This document shows, one piece after another, positions 18,317-26,689 of a stretch of DNA of 61,436 bases. Made by a program: the position numbers and the translations under genes. The stretch is from an uncultured Lachnospiraceae bacterium. Lineage in GTDB: Bacteria; Bacillota; Clostridia; Lachnospirales; Lachnospiraceae. Position 1 is the first letter of the stretch. Each line of letters begins with the position of its first letter. The stretch is from NCBI GenBank assembly GCA_947630485.1, contig CANRHU010000010.1, positions 1 through 61,436 of the forward strand, given 5' to 3'. The notes under the pieces were generated by a model. The model did no database searches, was not told the origin of the DNA, and saw only the letters and a program-made list of their open reading frames with translations.

Positions 18317-19138
18317 TCATTCATCCTTCTCTGATTTCTTATTTTCCAATTCAGATACCCAAACGTGCTCCGGATCCAAAGACCGGTAAAAACCCTGATA
18401 ATCCCCTGCCATCATCCAAAGAAAATACGTGGAATAACCGGGCGTGCTGACCGTCGTATGATACCCATAGGGGAACTCTACCAGCTCGTCATTTTTTACC
18501 CGGTAAGTCTCATCCAAAGAGCCGTCCAAAGTATACGCGCACTGGACAGCGAAGCCCTGTTCCGGCTCAAACAGGAAATAATAGATCTCCTCCGCGACGC
18601 ATTCGGCAGGCATGTTATCCTCATCATGCTTGTGCGGCGGAAATCCGGCCCAATTTCCGGGCGTTACATAGGCTTCTCCGACAGTCAATTCTTTCGCGTT
18701 GGAATTTTCATCAATAATGAAACTCGTTTCTCTCTCCCATGGCTGTATGCCAAGCCTCTTTAAAACCACATGCTCCTCCGGCAAAAGCTGCGGTATGCTT
18801 TTCTCCTTCGTGACGGCTCCACAGACCGCGATCTTCACATGCCCGACTCCCTCCACCGTCAGCGTCTGTCCGATGGGCATATAAAAGCTTACGGCACGTT
18901 TGTTCTCAAACACCGTCTCGCGGTTTCCGATATTCTCCCACACATCCCCGTCAAAGCGCACCGTGCAGTGTCCCTCCAGCAGAATAAACGCAGTTTCACG
19001 GTCTTTGGTATCATACGTCGTCAATTCGCCGTCGCCCAGCTCGATGATTCCGAACTCCAGGCGTTTCAGGGAAGATTCCCCGATCGTGCTAAGCGGCATA
19101 TAACCTCTTTGTTTCTGATATTTCTTTTTGAGATTCAT
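18317..19138 (-). CDS. iolB: IolB-type 5-deoxy-glucuronate isomerase
   Basis: A 273-residue two-cupin enzyme. Metal ligands are visible in GNWAGFPPHKHDEDNMP (His169, His171), the following EE (183-184) and His227 in PYGYHTTVSTPGY. These segments fit Bacillus IolB far better than KduI. IolB turns 5-deoxy-D-glucuronate into 2-deoxy-5-keto-D-gluconate in inositol breakdown. No other classical iol gene (iolG, iolE, iolD) is present here, so a related deoxy-uronate from the glycan may be the true substrate (inference). AGGAGG lies nine bases before the start; it follows the Etf fusion gene by 49 bases. Confidence 0.82.
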   Translation of the reverse strand: MNLKKKYQKQRGYMPLSTIGESSLKRLEFGIIELGDGELTTYDTKDRETAFILLEGHCTVRFDGDVWENIGNRETVFENKRAVSFYMPIGQTLTVEGVGHVKIAVCGAVTKEKSIPQLLPEEHVVLKRLGIQPWERETSFIIDENSNAKELTVGEAYVTPGNWAGFPPHKHDEDNMPAECVAEEIYYFLFEPEQGFAVQCAYTLDGSLDETYRVKNDELVEFPYGYHTTVSTPGYSTYFLWMMAGDYQGFYRSLDPEHVWVSELENKKSEKDE

Positions 19139-19187
19139 CTGTGTCTTCCTCCTTTTTTACGATGATTCCAAACCGCCGCATGAGCGG

Positions 19188-20654
19188 CTATATGGCATCC
19201 CAAAACACGTCCTCCGCCCTCGCCAGAATTCCGTAATCCGCGTAAGAGAAAATCGGAGCATCCGGATCCGGGTTGATCGCAATGACAGTTCCCGCCTGCT
19301 GTATTCCCGCCACATGGTGTACGGCTCCCGATATCCCAACCGCCAGGTAGACCAGAGGAGAAACCTTTTTTCCGGTCATTCCCACCTGCTTTTCATAAGG
19401 AAGCATCTCCAGATCCACGGCTCCCCTGGACGCGGCAGTCTCCCAGTGCACCCCGCCGCCCACCAAAGCGCCGCTCTCCCTGTTTTTTCTGCGGACATAG
19501 TCTTCTATGTATTGCTGCGCCCCCTTCGCGCCTTTGCCCAGGGAACATATCACCTCCGCATTCCCCGCATGGCCGGCGCGCACCGTCGCCATCTGGGGAT
19601 TCGTACGGCATATAATTTTGGCCATGACATTGCCGCCAAAGGCAGGCCTGTACATAATCAGGCGTTCCCCATCCGTCTCCAGTGCCGTGCAGTCCGCGCA
19701 TAAGCCGGTCTGAAGCAGCGCCGCTGCCTGGGGCGCGACGGATTTGCTCCAGGCATCGCTGCCCCATAAGACCACTTCCGGCCTTTCTTTTCGAATCAGG
19801 TCCACAATGGATGCCGCCGCCCGCGACAGCGTCTCGCCGGCATCCTCTCCATGCGGCACAATCCTGATATTCTCAGCGATCGTGCCGGCCATTTCATAAG
19901 GCGCTTCACCCACAATCCATGCCTCTCTCAGCTTCATCCCCGACTGCTTCCGGACGCTGCCCTGTATGCTCTCATTCCTGCCTTTGCGTATCCCGGCGTC
20001 GATCAGGCGGTTCAGACTCTTCACATCCGCAAACCGGCAGCGCCTCTTCCCCTCCTCGTTCTGAAACGAGGCGGCCACCCTCGTTGGGGAGCCTGCCAGG
20101 CCGCACCTTTCTTTTGACGCCCCGATTGCCCTGCGGTCCCACCGAATCAGCTCCCCCTTTTGAGAACGGATGCTGGGAAGGCGCAGAGAATGAATCCGCT
20201 CAACCGTCAGCAGCGCAGGATAAGCCGCTTCCATCAGTCCCGTTTCCCTGGTCCGACAGACGATTTTCTCTTTCGTTTCAAGTATCTCCATGACGTTCGG
20301 AATCAGCGAGAAACCCAGCATGGCAGAAAGCGAGACTCCCGTCTGCGCCGTATCCCCTTCCATGCTCTGTCTCCCGCACAGGATCAGTTCCGCGTTCAGT
20401 TTCTCAATCGCCTTAGCCAGCGTATACGCGGTAGCCAGAGTGTCCGCACCCGCGAAATCCCTATCGCTGAGCAGACAGGCGCGCCCGGCTCCCAGCCTTG
20501 TTAAAGCGTGGAGCATTGCCGCGTCTTTCTCCGGGGCCATGCTCAGAAGTGATACTTCCGCGCCCGGGATCCGAAGCGCAGCCTCATACGCGCTGGCATC
20601 GAACGGATTGATCTCTCCGTCCGCGGTGGGTTTCACACATACCACAACTTTCAT
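19188..20654 (-). CDS. Electron transfer flavoprotein, EtfB-EtfA single-chain fusion
   Basis: A 488-residue protein joining two proteins that are normally separate. Residues 1-180 are EtfB-like (MKVVVCVKPT, NPFDASAYEAA, GRQSMEGDTAQTG). Residues 240-488 are EtfA-like: EAWIVGEAP, the RPAFGGNVMAKI segment, and the FAD-binding end PLVYLAVGISGAVHHVAG and AINPDPDAPIFSYADYGI. The linker is about 60 residues and rich in Arg/Lys. ETFs pass electrons from flavin dehydrogenases; some bifurcate to NAD and ferredoxin. The operon also encodes a FAD dehydrogenase and a Fe-S protein, its likely partners. No stop or frameshift was seen, so the fusion looks genuine. Confidence 0.88.
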   Translation of the reverse strand: MKVVVCVKPTADGEINPFDASAYEAALRIPGAEVSLLSMAPEKDAAMLHALTRLGAGRACLLSDRDFAGADTLATAYTLAKAIEKLNAELILCGRQSMEGDTAQTGVSLSAMLGFSLIPNVMEILETKEKIVCRTRETGLMEAAYPALLTVERIHSLRLPSIRSQKGELIRWDRRAIGASKERCGLAGSPTRVAASFQNEEGKRRCRFADVKSLNRLIDAGIRKGRNESIQGSVRKQSGMKLREAWIVGEAPYEMAGTIAENIRIVPHGEDAGETLSRAAASIVDLIRKERPEVVLWGSDAWSKSVAPQAAALLQTGLCADCTALETDGERLIMYRPAFGGNVMAKIICRTNPQMATVRAGHAGNAEVICSLGKGAKGAQQYIEDYVRRKNRESGALVGGGVHWETAASRGAVDLEMLPYEKQVGMTGKKVSPLVYLAVGISGAVHHVAGIQQAGTVIAINPDPDAPIFSYADYGILARAEDVFWDAI

Positions 20655-20720
20655 CTTCTCACCTGTTTCATAAACAGCCTCGCTGCCGCCCGCCAGACTC
20701 CCAAAGCGAGAGATAGGACG

Positions 20721-22202
20721 CTATTCGGCTTCCTCCCGCCTCGCATAGATCGGGGCCAGCGCGTCGTGCACCGCCACATATTCCTCAAAAATGGCCTTAT
20801 ATTTTTTGTGGTTTTCCATATTTGGAAGGGTCACTCCCTTTACCTTCCTGCAGGCCTTCACCGCATCCTCGCAGGTTGGGAACACGCCCGCTGCCACGCC
20901 CGCCAGCATGGCCGAGCCCAACGATGAATCGCTGCTTTCTGTCAAAACCAGCTTCATCCCCAGGCAATCCGCGGTGATCTGCCTCCAAAGCTCTCCTTTT
21001 GCGCCGCCGCCGATGACTGTCGCCGTTCCGTTTCCGAAAATGCCAATCTCCTCCAGCGTCTTCTTAGAATGCAGGAGAGAGAGGGAAACCCCCTCCAGCA
21101 CGCTGCGGGTAAAATGCGCTTTCGTGTGCGCGGAGCGTACTCCAACGAAGCTGCCGCAAAGCGCAGGATCCGCATACGGCGTCAGCTCTCCGTTTAAATA
21201 TGGATGGAAGCGCAGGCCCTCGCAGCCCACGGGAACCTCCTCTGCGCCGCTGTTCAGAGACTCATAATCGCCACCGAACGTGTCCCGGTACCAGCGATAG
21301 GAGGCCGCGGCCGCTTTCGTAGCCGTCCCCGGATACCATAATCCGGATATCACATGGGCATAATTTACCAGATTCCGGTTCGGGTAAGGCCGCCTCGTGA
21401 CCACGCAGATTCTTCCCGCCGTCGCCAGTTTCACGGTCATGTCGCCCGGGCGGATCGTGCCGGACGCAAACACCTCCAGAACCGTATCCGTGGTGCCGCA
21501 GATTACCGGCGTCCCGGCCTGCAGGCCGGTCTTTTCCGCCGCCTCTCTCGTCACGCCTCCCACAATGTCCGCGGGCCTGCCGATCGGCGGCAGCGCGTCC
21601 TCGGAAATGCCCGCAATGCCCAAAAGCTCATCCGACCATTTCTCCTGCGCGCAGTCAAACAGCATACTGCCCTGGGCCTCTATAAAATCCGTGCCGTATC
21701 TGCCGGTCAGCCAATAGCGGATATAGTCCTTTTCAAAGAAAATGTGCCGTATCTGCGTAAAAAGCGCCGGTTCCTCCTGTCTCACCCACAGAAGCTGCGG
21801 CAGCGTCCATATGGTGTCAGGCCGATGATAGCATATTTCAAAAATGCGCTCACCGTACGTCTCATTCAGGAAGCGCGCCTGCCGTATTGCGCGGGAGTCT
21901 GTCCAGTGTATGGCGGGTCTAAGCGGCCTGAAATCATCGCCGCACATGACCCAGGTATGCGTGGCGGAATCCAAAGCGACGCCTAAGATAGAGCTCGGTG
22001 CGGCCCCGCTTTTTTCCAGAAGCCCTCTGATATTTTCCCCAAGCGCCTTAATCCAGTCATCGCAGTTCTGCTCGCACCAGCCCAGATGGGGATAGCAGGT
22101 AGGATATTCCACGGAATTTTCCGCCGCGATATGTCCCGCCGTGTCAATCAGCGTAGCTTTGGACGAGCCGCCCCCGAAATCGATTCCCAGCAGATAATTC
22201 AT
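20721..22202 (-). CDS. FGGY-family carbohydrate kinase
   Basis: A 493-residue sugar kinase. It begins MNYLLGIDFGGGSSKATLID, the phosphate-1 loop of the actin-like fold; the middle has ALDSATHTWVMC and HWTDSRA, and the C-terminal FGGY region reads VIGGGAKGELWRQITADCLG, the adenosine-binding motif. Members phosphorylate xylulose, fuculose, rhamnulose, gluconate or related polyols and ketoses; the exact sugar cannot be read. The start was moved to the ATG ten bases after GGAG. It lies 42 bases after the PfkB gene in the same operon, so two sugar kinases act in one pathway. Confidence 0.85.
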   Translation of the reverse strand: MNYLLGIDFGGGSSKATLIDTAGHIAAENSVEYPTCYPHLGWCEQNCDDWIKALGENIRGLLEKSGAAPSSILGVALDSATHTWVMCGDDFRPLRPAIHWTDSRAIRQARFLNETYGERIFEICYHRPDTIWTLPQLLWVRQEEPALFTQIRHIFFEKDYIRYWLTGRYGTDFIEAQGSMLFDCAQEKWSDELLGIAGISEDALPPIGRPADIVGGVTREAAEKTGLQAGTPVICGTTDTVLEVFASGTIRPGDMTVKLATAGRICVVTRRPYPNRNLVNYAHVISGLWYPGTATKAAAASYRWYRDTFGGDYESLNSGAEEVPVGCEGLRFHPYLNGELTPYADPALCGSFVGVRSAHTKAHFTRSVLEGVSLSLLHSKKTLEEIGIFGNGTATVIGGGAKGELWRQITADCLGMKLVLTESSDSSLGSAMLAGVAAGVFPTCEDAVKACRKVKGVTLPNMENHKKYKAIFEEYVAVHDALAPIYARREEAE

Positions 22203-22244
22203 GCCAAACGGTCTCCTTTCCGCACCAGACCTCATTTCCGGCCC

Positions 22245-23174
22245 CTACAGCCTGATCCCCCGTTCCTCCAAAAAGCGCAGAACTTTCTCTTCCCTCGGCA
22301 CGCTTTCCCTGGCGCCAAGTCCCATACACTTCAGCGCCGCCGCGGCGCTTGCAAAACAGCAGCACTGCTCCCATGCCATTCCCTTTAGGATCGCCGCTGC
22401 AAACGCACCGTGGAACACATCCCCCGATCCGTTGGTGTCCACCGCCCTCACGGGAAAGGCCGGATATTCCGAGATTCTCGCGCCGTCATAGAAAACGCCG
22501 CCTCTCGCTCCGCAGGTGACCACCACCACAGCCGGATGATATGTCTCATAGAGACGGACTGCCGCCTCCCTCGCGTCGCGGCTTCCGGTCATTCCCGCCG
22601 CAAATTCTTCCGAAGGAATCATCACGTCTGTCATCCCGAGGAGCGCCTCCACTCCCTCGTACATTCCCCCGCAGTCATACAGGATACGCGTTCCGCTTTC
22701 CCTCGCGATCCTGCACGCTTCTTTCGCCCCCTCCAGCTCATTGCCGTCGATCAGTAAAAGATCTGCCCGCGAGACCGCCTCTCTCATCCCCTCATCCAGG
22801 ATTAGCGGCGGGAGGTTTCCTTTATCGAACACGCACGTCCGGGTTGCCTTATCCTCTGCCAGCCAGATGCTGGAGGTGAAGCCTCTGTATCCGGGTTTCA
22901 TCCTTACATGGGTTACATCCACCCCGAATCTTAAGAAATCATCCCGCAGAAAGCTGCCGCTCTCTCCCTCGGCCAGCACGCCGATAAATCCGGACGGCAC
23001 GCCCAGCGCGGCGGCGGCGACAGTGCCGGTCGCCGCTGGTCCTCCACCGGATATCCGGCTGTCCTTCGCGCCAAGTTTCGTGTCCTCTTTCGGGTACGCG
23101 GGCAAAGTGATCAGCGTATCCATCACACAGGCCCCAAGGCCGATGAGCCTCGTATCTCTCTTTTCTTTCATCAC
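22245..23174 (-). CDS. PfkB-family carbohydrate kinase
   Basis: A 309-residue ribokinase-fold enzyme. The N-terminal GGGPAATGTVAAAALG and the C-terminal VDTNGSGDVFHGAFAAA with catalytic Asp are the PfkB signatures; in the second the usual Gly-Ala-Gly-Asp reads Gly-Ser-Gly-Asp. The wording GGGPAAT...DVFHGA is closest, by eye, to sulfofructose or ribokinase-like branches and not to classical IolC. It overlaps the upstream aldolase gene by four bases (coupled translation). With the class II aldolase it should make and split a phosphorylated ketose or keto-acid. Confidence 0.85.
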   Translation of the reverse strand: MMKEKRDTRLIGLGACVMDTLITLPAYPKEDTKLGAKDSRISGGGPAATGTVAAAALGVPSGFIGVLAEGESGSFLRDDFLRFGVDVTHVRMKPGYRGFTSSIWLAEDKATRTCVFDKGNLPPLILDEGMREAVSRADLLLIDGNELEGAKEACRIARESGTRILYDCGGMYEGVEALLGMTDVMIPSEEFAAGMTGSRDAREAAVRLYETYHPAVVVVTCGARGGVFYDGARISEYPAFPVRAVDTNGSGDVFHGAFAAAILKGMAWEQCCCFASAAAALKCMGLGARESVPREEKVLRFLEERGIRL

Positions 23175-24010
23175 ACCGCACCATTTGCGCCGAGCAGGCT
23201 TATTTTTTTCAGGCAGAACGCTTTCACCGACTCTGTCGGAGCTTTCATGAACAGATCGATAGCGATGCTCCTCTTCGGATCCTGAAATCCCTCCTGTACG
23301 GCGTCCAGGAATGAATAACAGACATCTGTTCCAAAATTGATCTTGCGGATGCCCGCATCGATCGCCTGCCGGATCTGCCCGTCCGGAATGCCGGAGCCCC
23401 CATGAAGCACCAGCGGCAAATGACCTGTCGCCTCCGATATGGCGGCTATGCGTCCAACATCAAGCCTGGGTTCCTTTTTATATCTCCCGTGGGCATTCCC
23501 CACCAGAACGGCCAGAGCGCTGACCCCGGTTTGTCGGGCAAACCAAGCCGCCTCCGCCGGATCCGTAAATACATCCATGCCATCGTCGTTCACACTTCCG
23601 ATATGCCCCAACTCTCCCTCCACGGGCACCTCGGCATAGCGGCACAGCGCGGCGGCGTACGCGGTAGCCTTCATATTCTCCTCATAAGGCAGCAGGGAGC
23701 CGTCGAACATGATCCCGGTCGCACCGTATCGGAGAGCTCTCTCCACCTCTTCCATGGACGGGCCATGGTCCAGGTGAAAACACACCGGAACCCTCGCGCG
23801 TCTGGCTGCGGCCAGGATCACCGGCGAAAGATAGTAGCCTCCGCCCTCCTTAAACAAACGGGCATAGACCTGCAGGATAACCGGCGCTTTCGCTTCCTCG
23901 GCCGCCGCGACAGCTCCCATGACGGTCTCCATGTTATAGACATTAAACGCAGGGATCGCGAAACGTCCTCTCTGCGCCAGTTCCAAAATCTCACTCAGGC
24001 TGACCAGCAT
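23171..24010 (-). CDS. Class II fructose-bisphosphate aldolase family (GatY/IolJ-like)
   Basis: A 279-residue zinc aldolase. Zinc ligands and phosphate loop are visible: CFHLDHGPSMEE near 80, VEGELGHIGSV, GNAHGRY, LVLHGGSGIP and INFGTDVC. The family splits fructose or tagatose 1,6-bisphosphate, and IolJ splits 6-phospho-5-dehydro-2-deoxygluconate; all give dihydroxyacetone phosphate. The start follows GGAGG at eight bases and lies inside the end of the Fe-S gene (20-base overlap). The adjacent PfkB kinase and IolB-like isomerase make an IolJ-like or GatY-like role plausible; the sequence does not decide. Confidence 0.85.
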   Translation of the reverse strand: MLVSLSEILELAQRGRFAIPAFNVYNMETVMGAVAAAEEAKAPVILQVYARLFKEGGGYYLSPVILAAARRARVPVCFHLDHGPSMEEVERALRYGATGIMFDGSLLPYEENMKATAYAAALCRYAEVPVEGELGHIGSVNDDGMDVFTDPAEAAWFARQTGVSALAVLVGNAHGRYKKEPRLDVGRIAAISEATGHLPLVLHGGSGIPDGQIRQAIDAGIRKINFGTDVCYSFLDAVQEGFQDPKRSIAIDLFMKAPTESVKAFCLKKISLLGANGAV

Positions 24011-25136
24011 ACACCGTCCCTCCATCCGTGCCCGAAACAGGCGTATTCTTCTCTTCCGCGGCAAGGATCAGTTCCTCCAGAGACAAGATCTGCATGTCCG
24101 GATCAGCCGCCGCCTTCAGGGACGCATATTCGGAAACGCTGGCTGTCACGATGGCAGCCGCGCCCACACCCTTCGCATTCTGAATCCGCATCCTTGCCAC
24201 GTCCTTCATCACATCCGGCATCCATTCTCTCATCAGGAGATTGCCCGCCCACATTGTATCCTTCCCATGCATCAGCATCTCGCTGTATCTGGCATAGGCA
24301 GAAACGACCTTTCTGGGAGCGTCGGTTTCCCCCAAATCTCTGGAAAGTTCGAAAGGATCCTGATAGACGGCGGCAATTTTCTCATTGCTCCCCTTGAGAA
24401 CTCCCTGATCTAACAAGCCGGCCAGAAAGGTGGGGAATGTCTCGACGCCGCAGGAAAGCGCGATCCCCAGCTCCTTATACTCGCGTTTAAAAACTTTCGC
24501 GTCCTGGGGATCATAGACGACCACATTCTCAAACGCATTCAGGGTCTTCGCGCAGTTCTCCATCTGGCCCTTAGTTTCCTCGGCCCTGCCGATCAGATAA
24601 TCCATCTGCTGACCGGATGGCGGCTCCTCGTCAAGAACCGTAAAAACCACTCCTGCCTTTTCCAGGAGGCGGATTGCGTCGCGCGCCGCATTCGGGACAC
24701 GGCAGCGGGCGTCTACACCCAGAAACAAAAGCGTCCCTGTTTTTTGCGCATGAGCGGCTATCGCGTCCTTAAGCGCCTCATCCAGTTCCAGAACGCCATA
24801 AGCATTCTGACGCTCGATGCAGTTATTCACCAGCTTCTCAATATAGTCCGGCAGCACACCATCAAGCGCGCACTCCAGACGTGCCTGCTTCACAAACAGC
24901 ACCGGATCCCATCCGGTCACGCACTCTTTCGTGCATGCGCCGCAACAGGCGCACTCATACAAATTGTCAATGACTTCCTCAAGCCCCAGGGCCCCGCGGT
25001 TCACCAAAGACAGGCCGAGTGCCCTTGCACGCGCCGTATTGCGCTCCTGCCCAGTGGCATTACCGATGGGGCAAATATGGCGGCACATCCAGCAAAATCT
25101 GCAGGAATCCACATGTTTTTCAACATTTTTTGTCAT
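23991..25136 (-). CDS. Two-cluster Fe-S electron-transfer protein (GlcF/LutA-like)
   Basis: A 381-residue protein with two [4Fe-4S] motifs: C-x2-C-x2-C-x3-C-P in SCRFCWMCRHICPIG (about residue 12-22) and C-x2-C-x2-C-x3-C in YECACCGACTKECVTG (about 62-72). The rest resembles the HdrB/GlcF part, but the CCG Cys motifs are lost; a segment YQDPFELSRDLG sits where D-P-C-H-L-x-R is usual. It probably passes electrons from the FAD dehydrogenase encoded just upstream to the Etf fusion. The start was taken at the ATG eight bases after GAGG; an earlier GTG lies within the ribosome site. Confidence 0.8.
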   Translation of the reverse strand: MTKNVEKHVDSCRFCWMCRHICPIGNATGQERNTARARALGLSLVNRGALGLEEVIDNLYECACCGACTKECVTGWDPVLFVKQARLECALDGVLPDYIEKLVNNCIERQNAYGVLELDEALKDAIAAHAQKTGTLLFLGVDARCRVPNAARDAIRLLEKAGVVFTVLDEEPPSGQQMDYLIGRAEETKGQMENCAKTLNAFENVVVYDPQDAKVFKREYKELGIALSCGVETFPTFLAGLLDQGVLKGSNEKIAAVYQDPFELSRDLGETDAPRKVVSAYARYSEMLMHGKDTMWAGNLLMREWMPDVMKDVARMRIQNAKGVGAAAIVTASVSEYASLKAAADPDMQILSLEELILAAEEKNTPVSGTDGGTVYAGQPE

Positions 25137-25154
25137 ATCGTTCACCTCGTCTCG

Positions 25155-26585
25155 TCACAAGCCAAGCTTAAACGGGTTCATAATGCCATTGGGATCCAGA
25201 GTCTTCTTCAATCCCTCAAACACCTGCATGGCCGGTCCATATTGCTCTTTCATCAGGCGCCCCAACTTAATACCCACGCCGTGATGATCGTTCACCACGC
25301 CTCCGTTCGCAAGCGCCGTCCGCACTCCCGTTGTCCAGATCTTCTGATGCAGCCGAAGCGCCTCGATCGGATCCTCCGGCACGTCCTTTCCGTCAATGAT
25401 GAATCTGTCGTAAAGCATGACGCCCCATTCGTACCAGTGGGAGAAGTGCGCGATGAAGCGGGCCTGCGGAAAGCTGCTCTCCACCGCATGTTTCATCTCC
25501 CAGTATATTTTCTCAATCTTGTCATAAGGCGCGATGGTATCCATCGTTCCGAACATTTGGGGAAGGTCCATCATGTGGCCGGGATAGAAAAACGTGATTT
25601 TCTCATCCCACCATTTTTCCCCGTACTCGCTGCCAAGATCCCTGGCTCCATACTTCCGGAAAGTCTCAAACAGGATTTTCTCCTCCACGTCCACCATTTC
25701 CTTCACGCCCTCATAGGCGACATTCATAAAAGCGCCGTCCGCCTCGACCCCGATGATCTTCTTGATCAGAGTCGAGGTTTCCGACGGATCGTACAGACGC
25801 ATGACGGAGGGCTTGAATTTTTGCAGCAGTTCCCTGGCCGCCTGAAACGCACCGGTCAGATCCTGGAACAAAAAACCCCTGAAGCGCCTTGTCTCCGGCT
25901 GGTCATAAATGCGTATCTGCGCCTTCGTGATGATCCCCAGTGTACCCTCCGACCCGATGAAGATCTGGTTCAGATCCGGTCCGGCCGCGTGCTTGGGCGC
26001 GGGGGACGTTTCAATGATGTCTCCGTTGGGAAGCACAACCTCCATCTTCAGAACCATGTCGTCGATCTTGCCGTATTTGGTAGACACAACGCCGATCCCC
26101 CGATGCGCCAGGAAGCCGCCCACCGTGGAGCACGTCAGAGACGAGGGATAATGCATGGTCGCTTTCCCTGCCTCATTGGCCGCCCATTCGATATGCTTGT
26201 AGATGGAGCCGGTCCCGCACTCGATGTACATGCCGTCCGTGTTCACCTCATAGATCTCATTCATCCGCTTCGTATCCAGAACAATGCCGCCGCAGACAGG
26301 GATCGCGCCTCCCTGGGTACCGCCTCCGCCGCCCCAGGTCGTGACCGGGATCCTATAATAATTGGCAATTTTCAAAACCTTGGATGTCTCCTTCGCATCC
26401 TTTGGGGCCACGACGAAATCCGCCTCCGGCATCTTGCGCCCCCGGTCGGCCCACATACGTGAGAGCCAGTAATAGTCCACGCTGTGCGTAACTTTATCGA
26501 TCTCCCTGACGGAACAGTTCTTCTCGCCAACCGCGTCTTCCAGTTCCGTCAGGATCATTGCGTTCAGAAAATCATTTCCCCGCAT
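25155..26585 (-). CDS. FAD-linked dehydrogenase, VAO/FAD_binding_4 family
   Basis: A 476-residue flavoprotein. The PCMH-type FAD domain is at about 50-230: PVTTWGGGGGTQGGAIPV is the pyrophosphate loop, and STVGGFLAHRGIGVVSTKYG with IGSEGTLGIITKA complete it. The C-terminal NGGVVNDHHGVGIKLGRL and DPNGIMNPFK resemble alkyl-DHAP synthase and D-lactate or glycolate dehydrogenases. Such enzymes oxidise alpha-hydroxy acids, among others. With the adjacent Fe-S protein and the Etf fusion it should form a respiratory-like dehydrogenase complex. The start follows GGAGGAGAAAAGAG; the longer frame has no support. Confidence 0.85.
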   Translation of the reverse strand: MRGNDFLNAMILTELEDAVGEKNCSVREIDKVTHSVDYYWLSRMWADRGRKMPEADFVVAPKDAKETSKVLKIANYYRIPVTTWGGGGGTQGGAIPVCGGIVLDTKRMNEIYEVNTDGMYIECGTGSIYKHIEWAANEAGKATMHYPSSLTCSTVGGFLAHRGIGVVSTKYGKIDDMVLKMEVVLPNGDIIETSPAPKHAAGPDLNQIFIGSEGTLGIITKAQIRIYDQPETRRFRGFLFQDLTGAFQAARELLQKFKPSVMRLYDPSETSTLIKKIIGVEADGAFMNVAYEGVKEMVDVEEKILFETFRKYGARDLGSEYGEKWWDEKITFFYPGHMMDLPQMFGTMDTIAPYDKIEKIYWEMKHAVESSFPQARFIAHFSHWYEWGVMLYDRFIIDGKDVPEDPIEALRLHQKIWTTGVRTALANGGVVNDHHGVGIKLGRLMKEQYGPAMQVFEGLKKTLDPNGIMNPFKLGL

Positions 26586-26689
26586 CTCTTTTCTCCTCCA
26601 TTTTTTGCATACCGCTCCTGCCATGTCGTCAGAACGCGCTTTCCCGCTCGCCCGCACAGCATCACCTTTCCTGAAAGCATTTGCCGTCT

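Noticed and set aside
18317..19138. KduI (4-deoxy-5-keto-uronate isomerase) for the cupin gene
   Set aside because: The segments around the metal ligands match IolB closely and KduI poorly. A KduI-like substrate remains possible and is discussed as a finding.
24744..26462. 572-codon rightward frame opposite the Fe-S and FAD dehydrogenase genes
   Set aside because: Its length only reflects the GC-rich third positions of the real genes on the other strand; the translation is rich in His and Arg and shows no motif.
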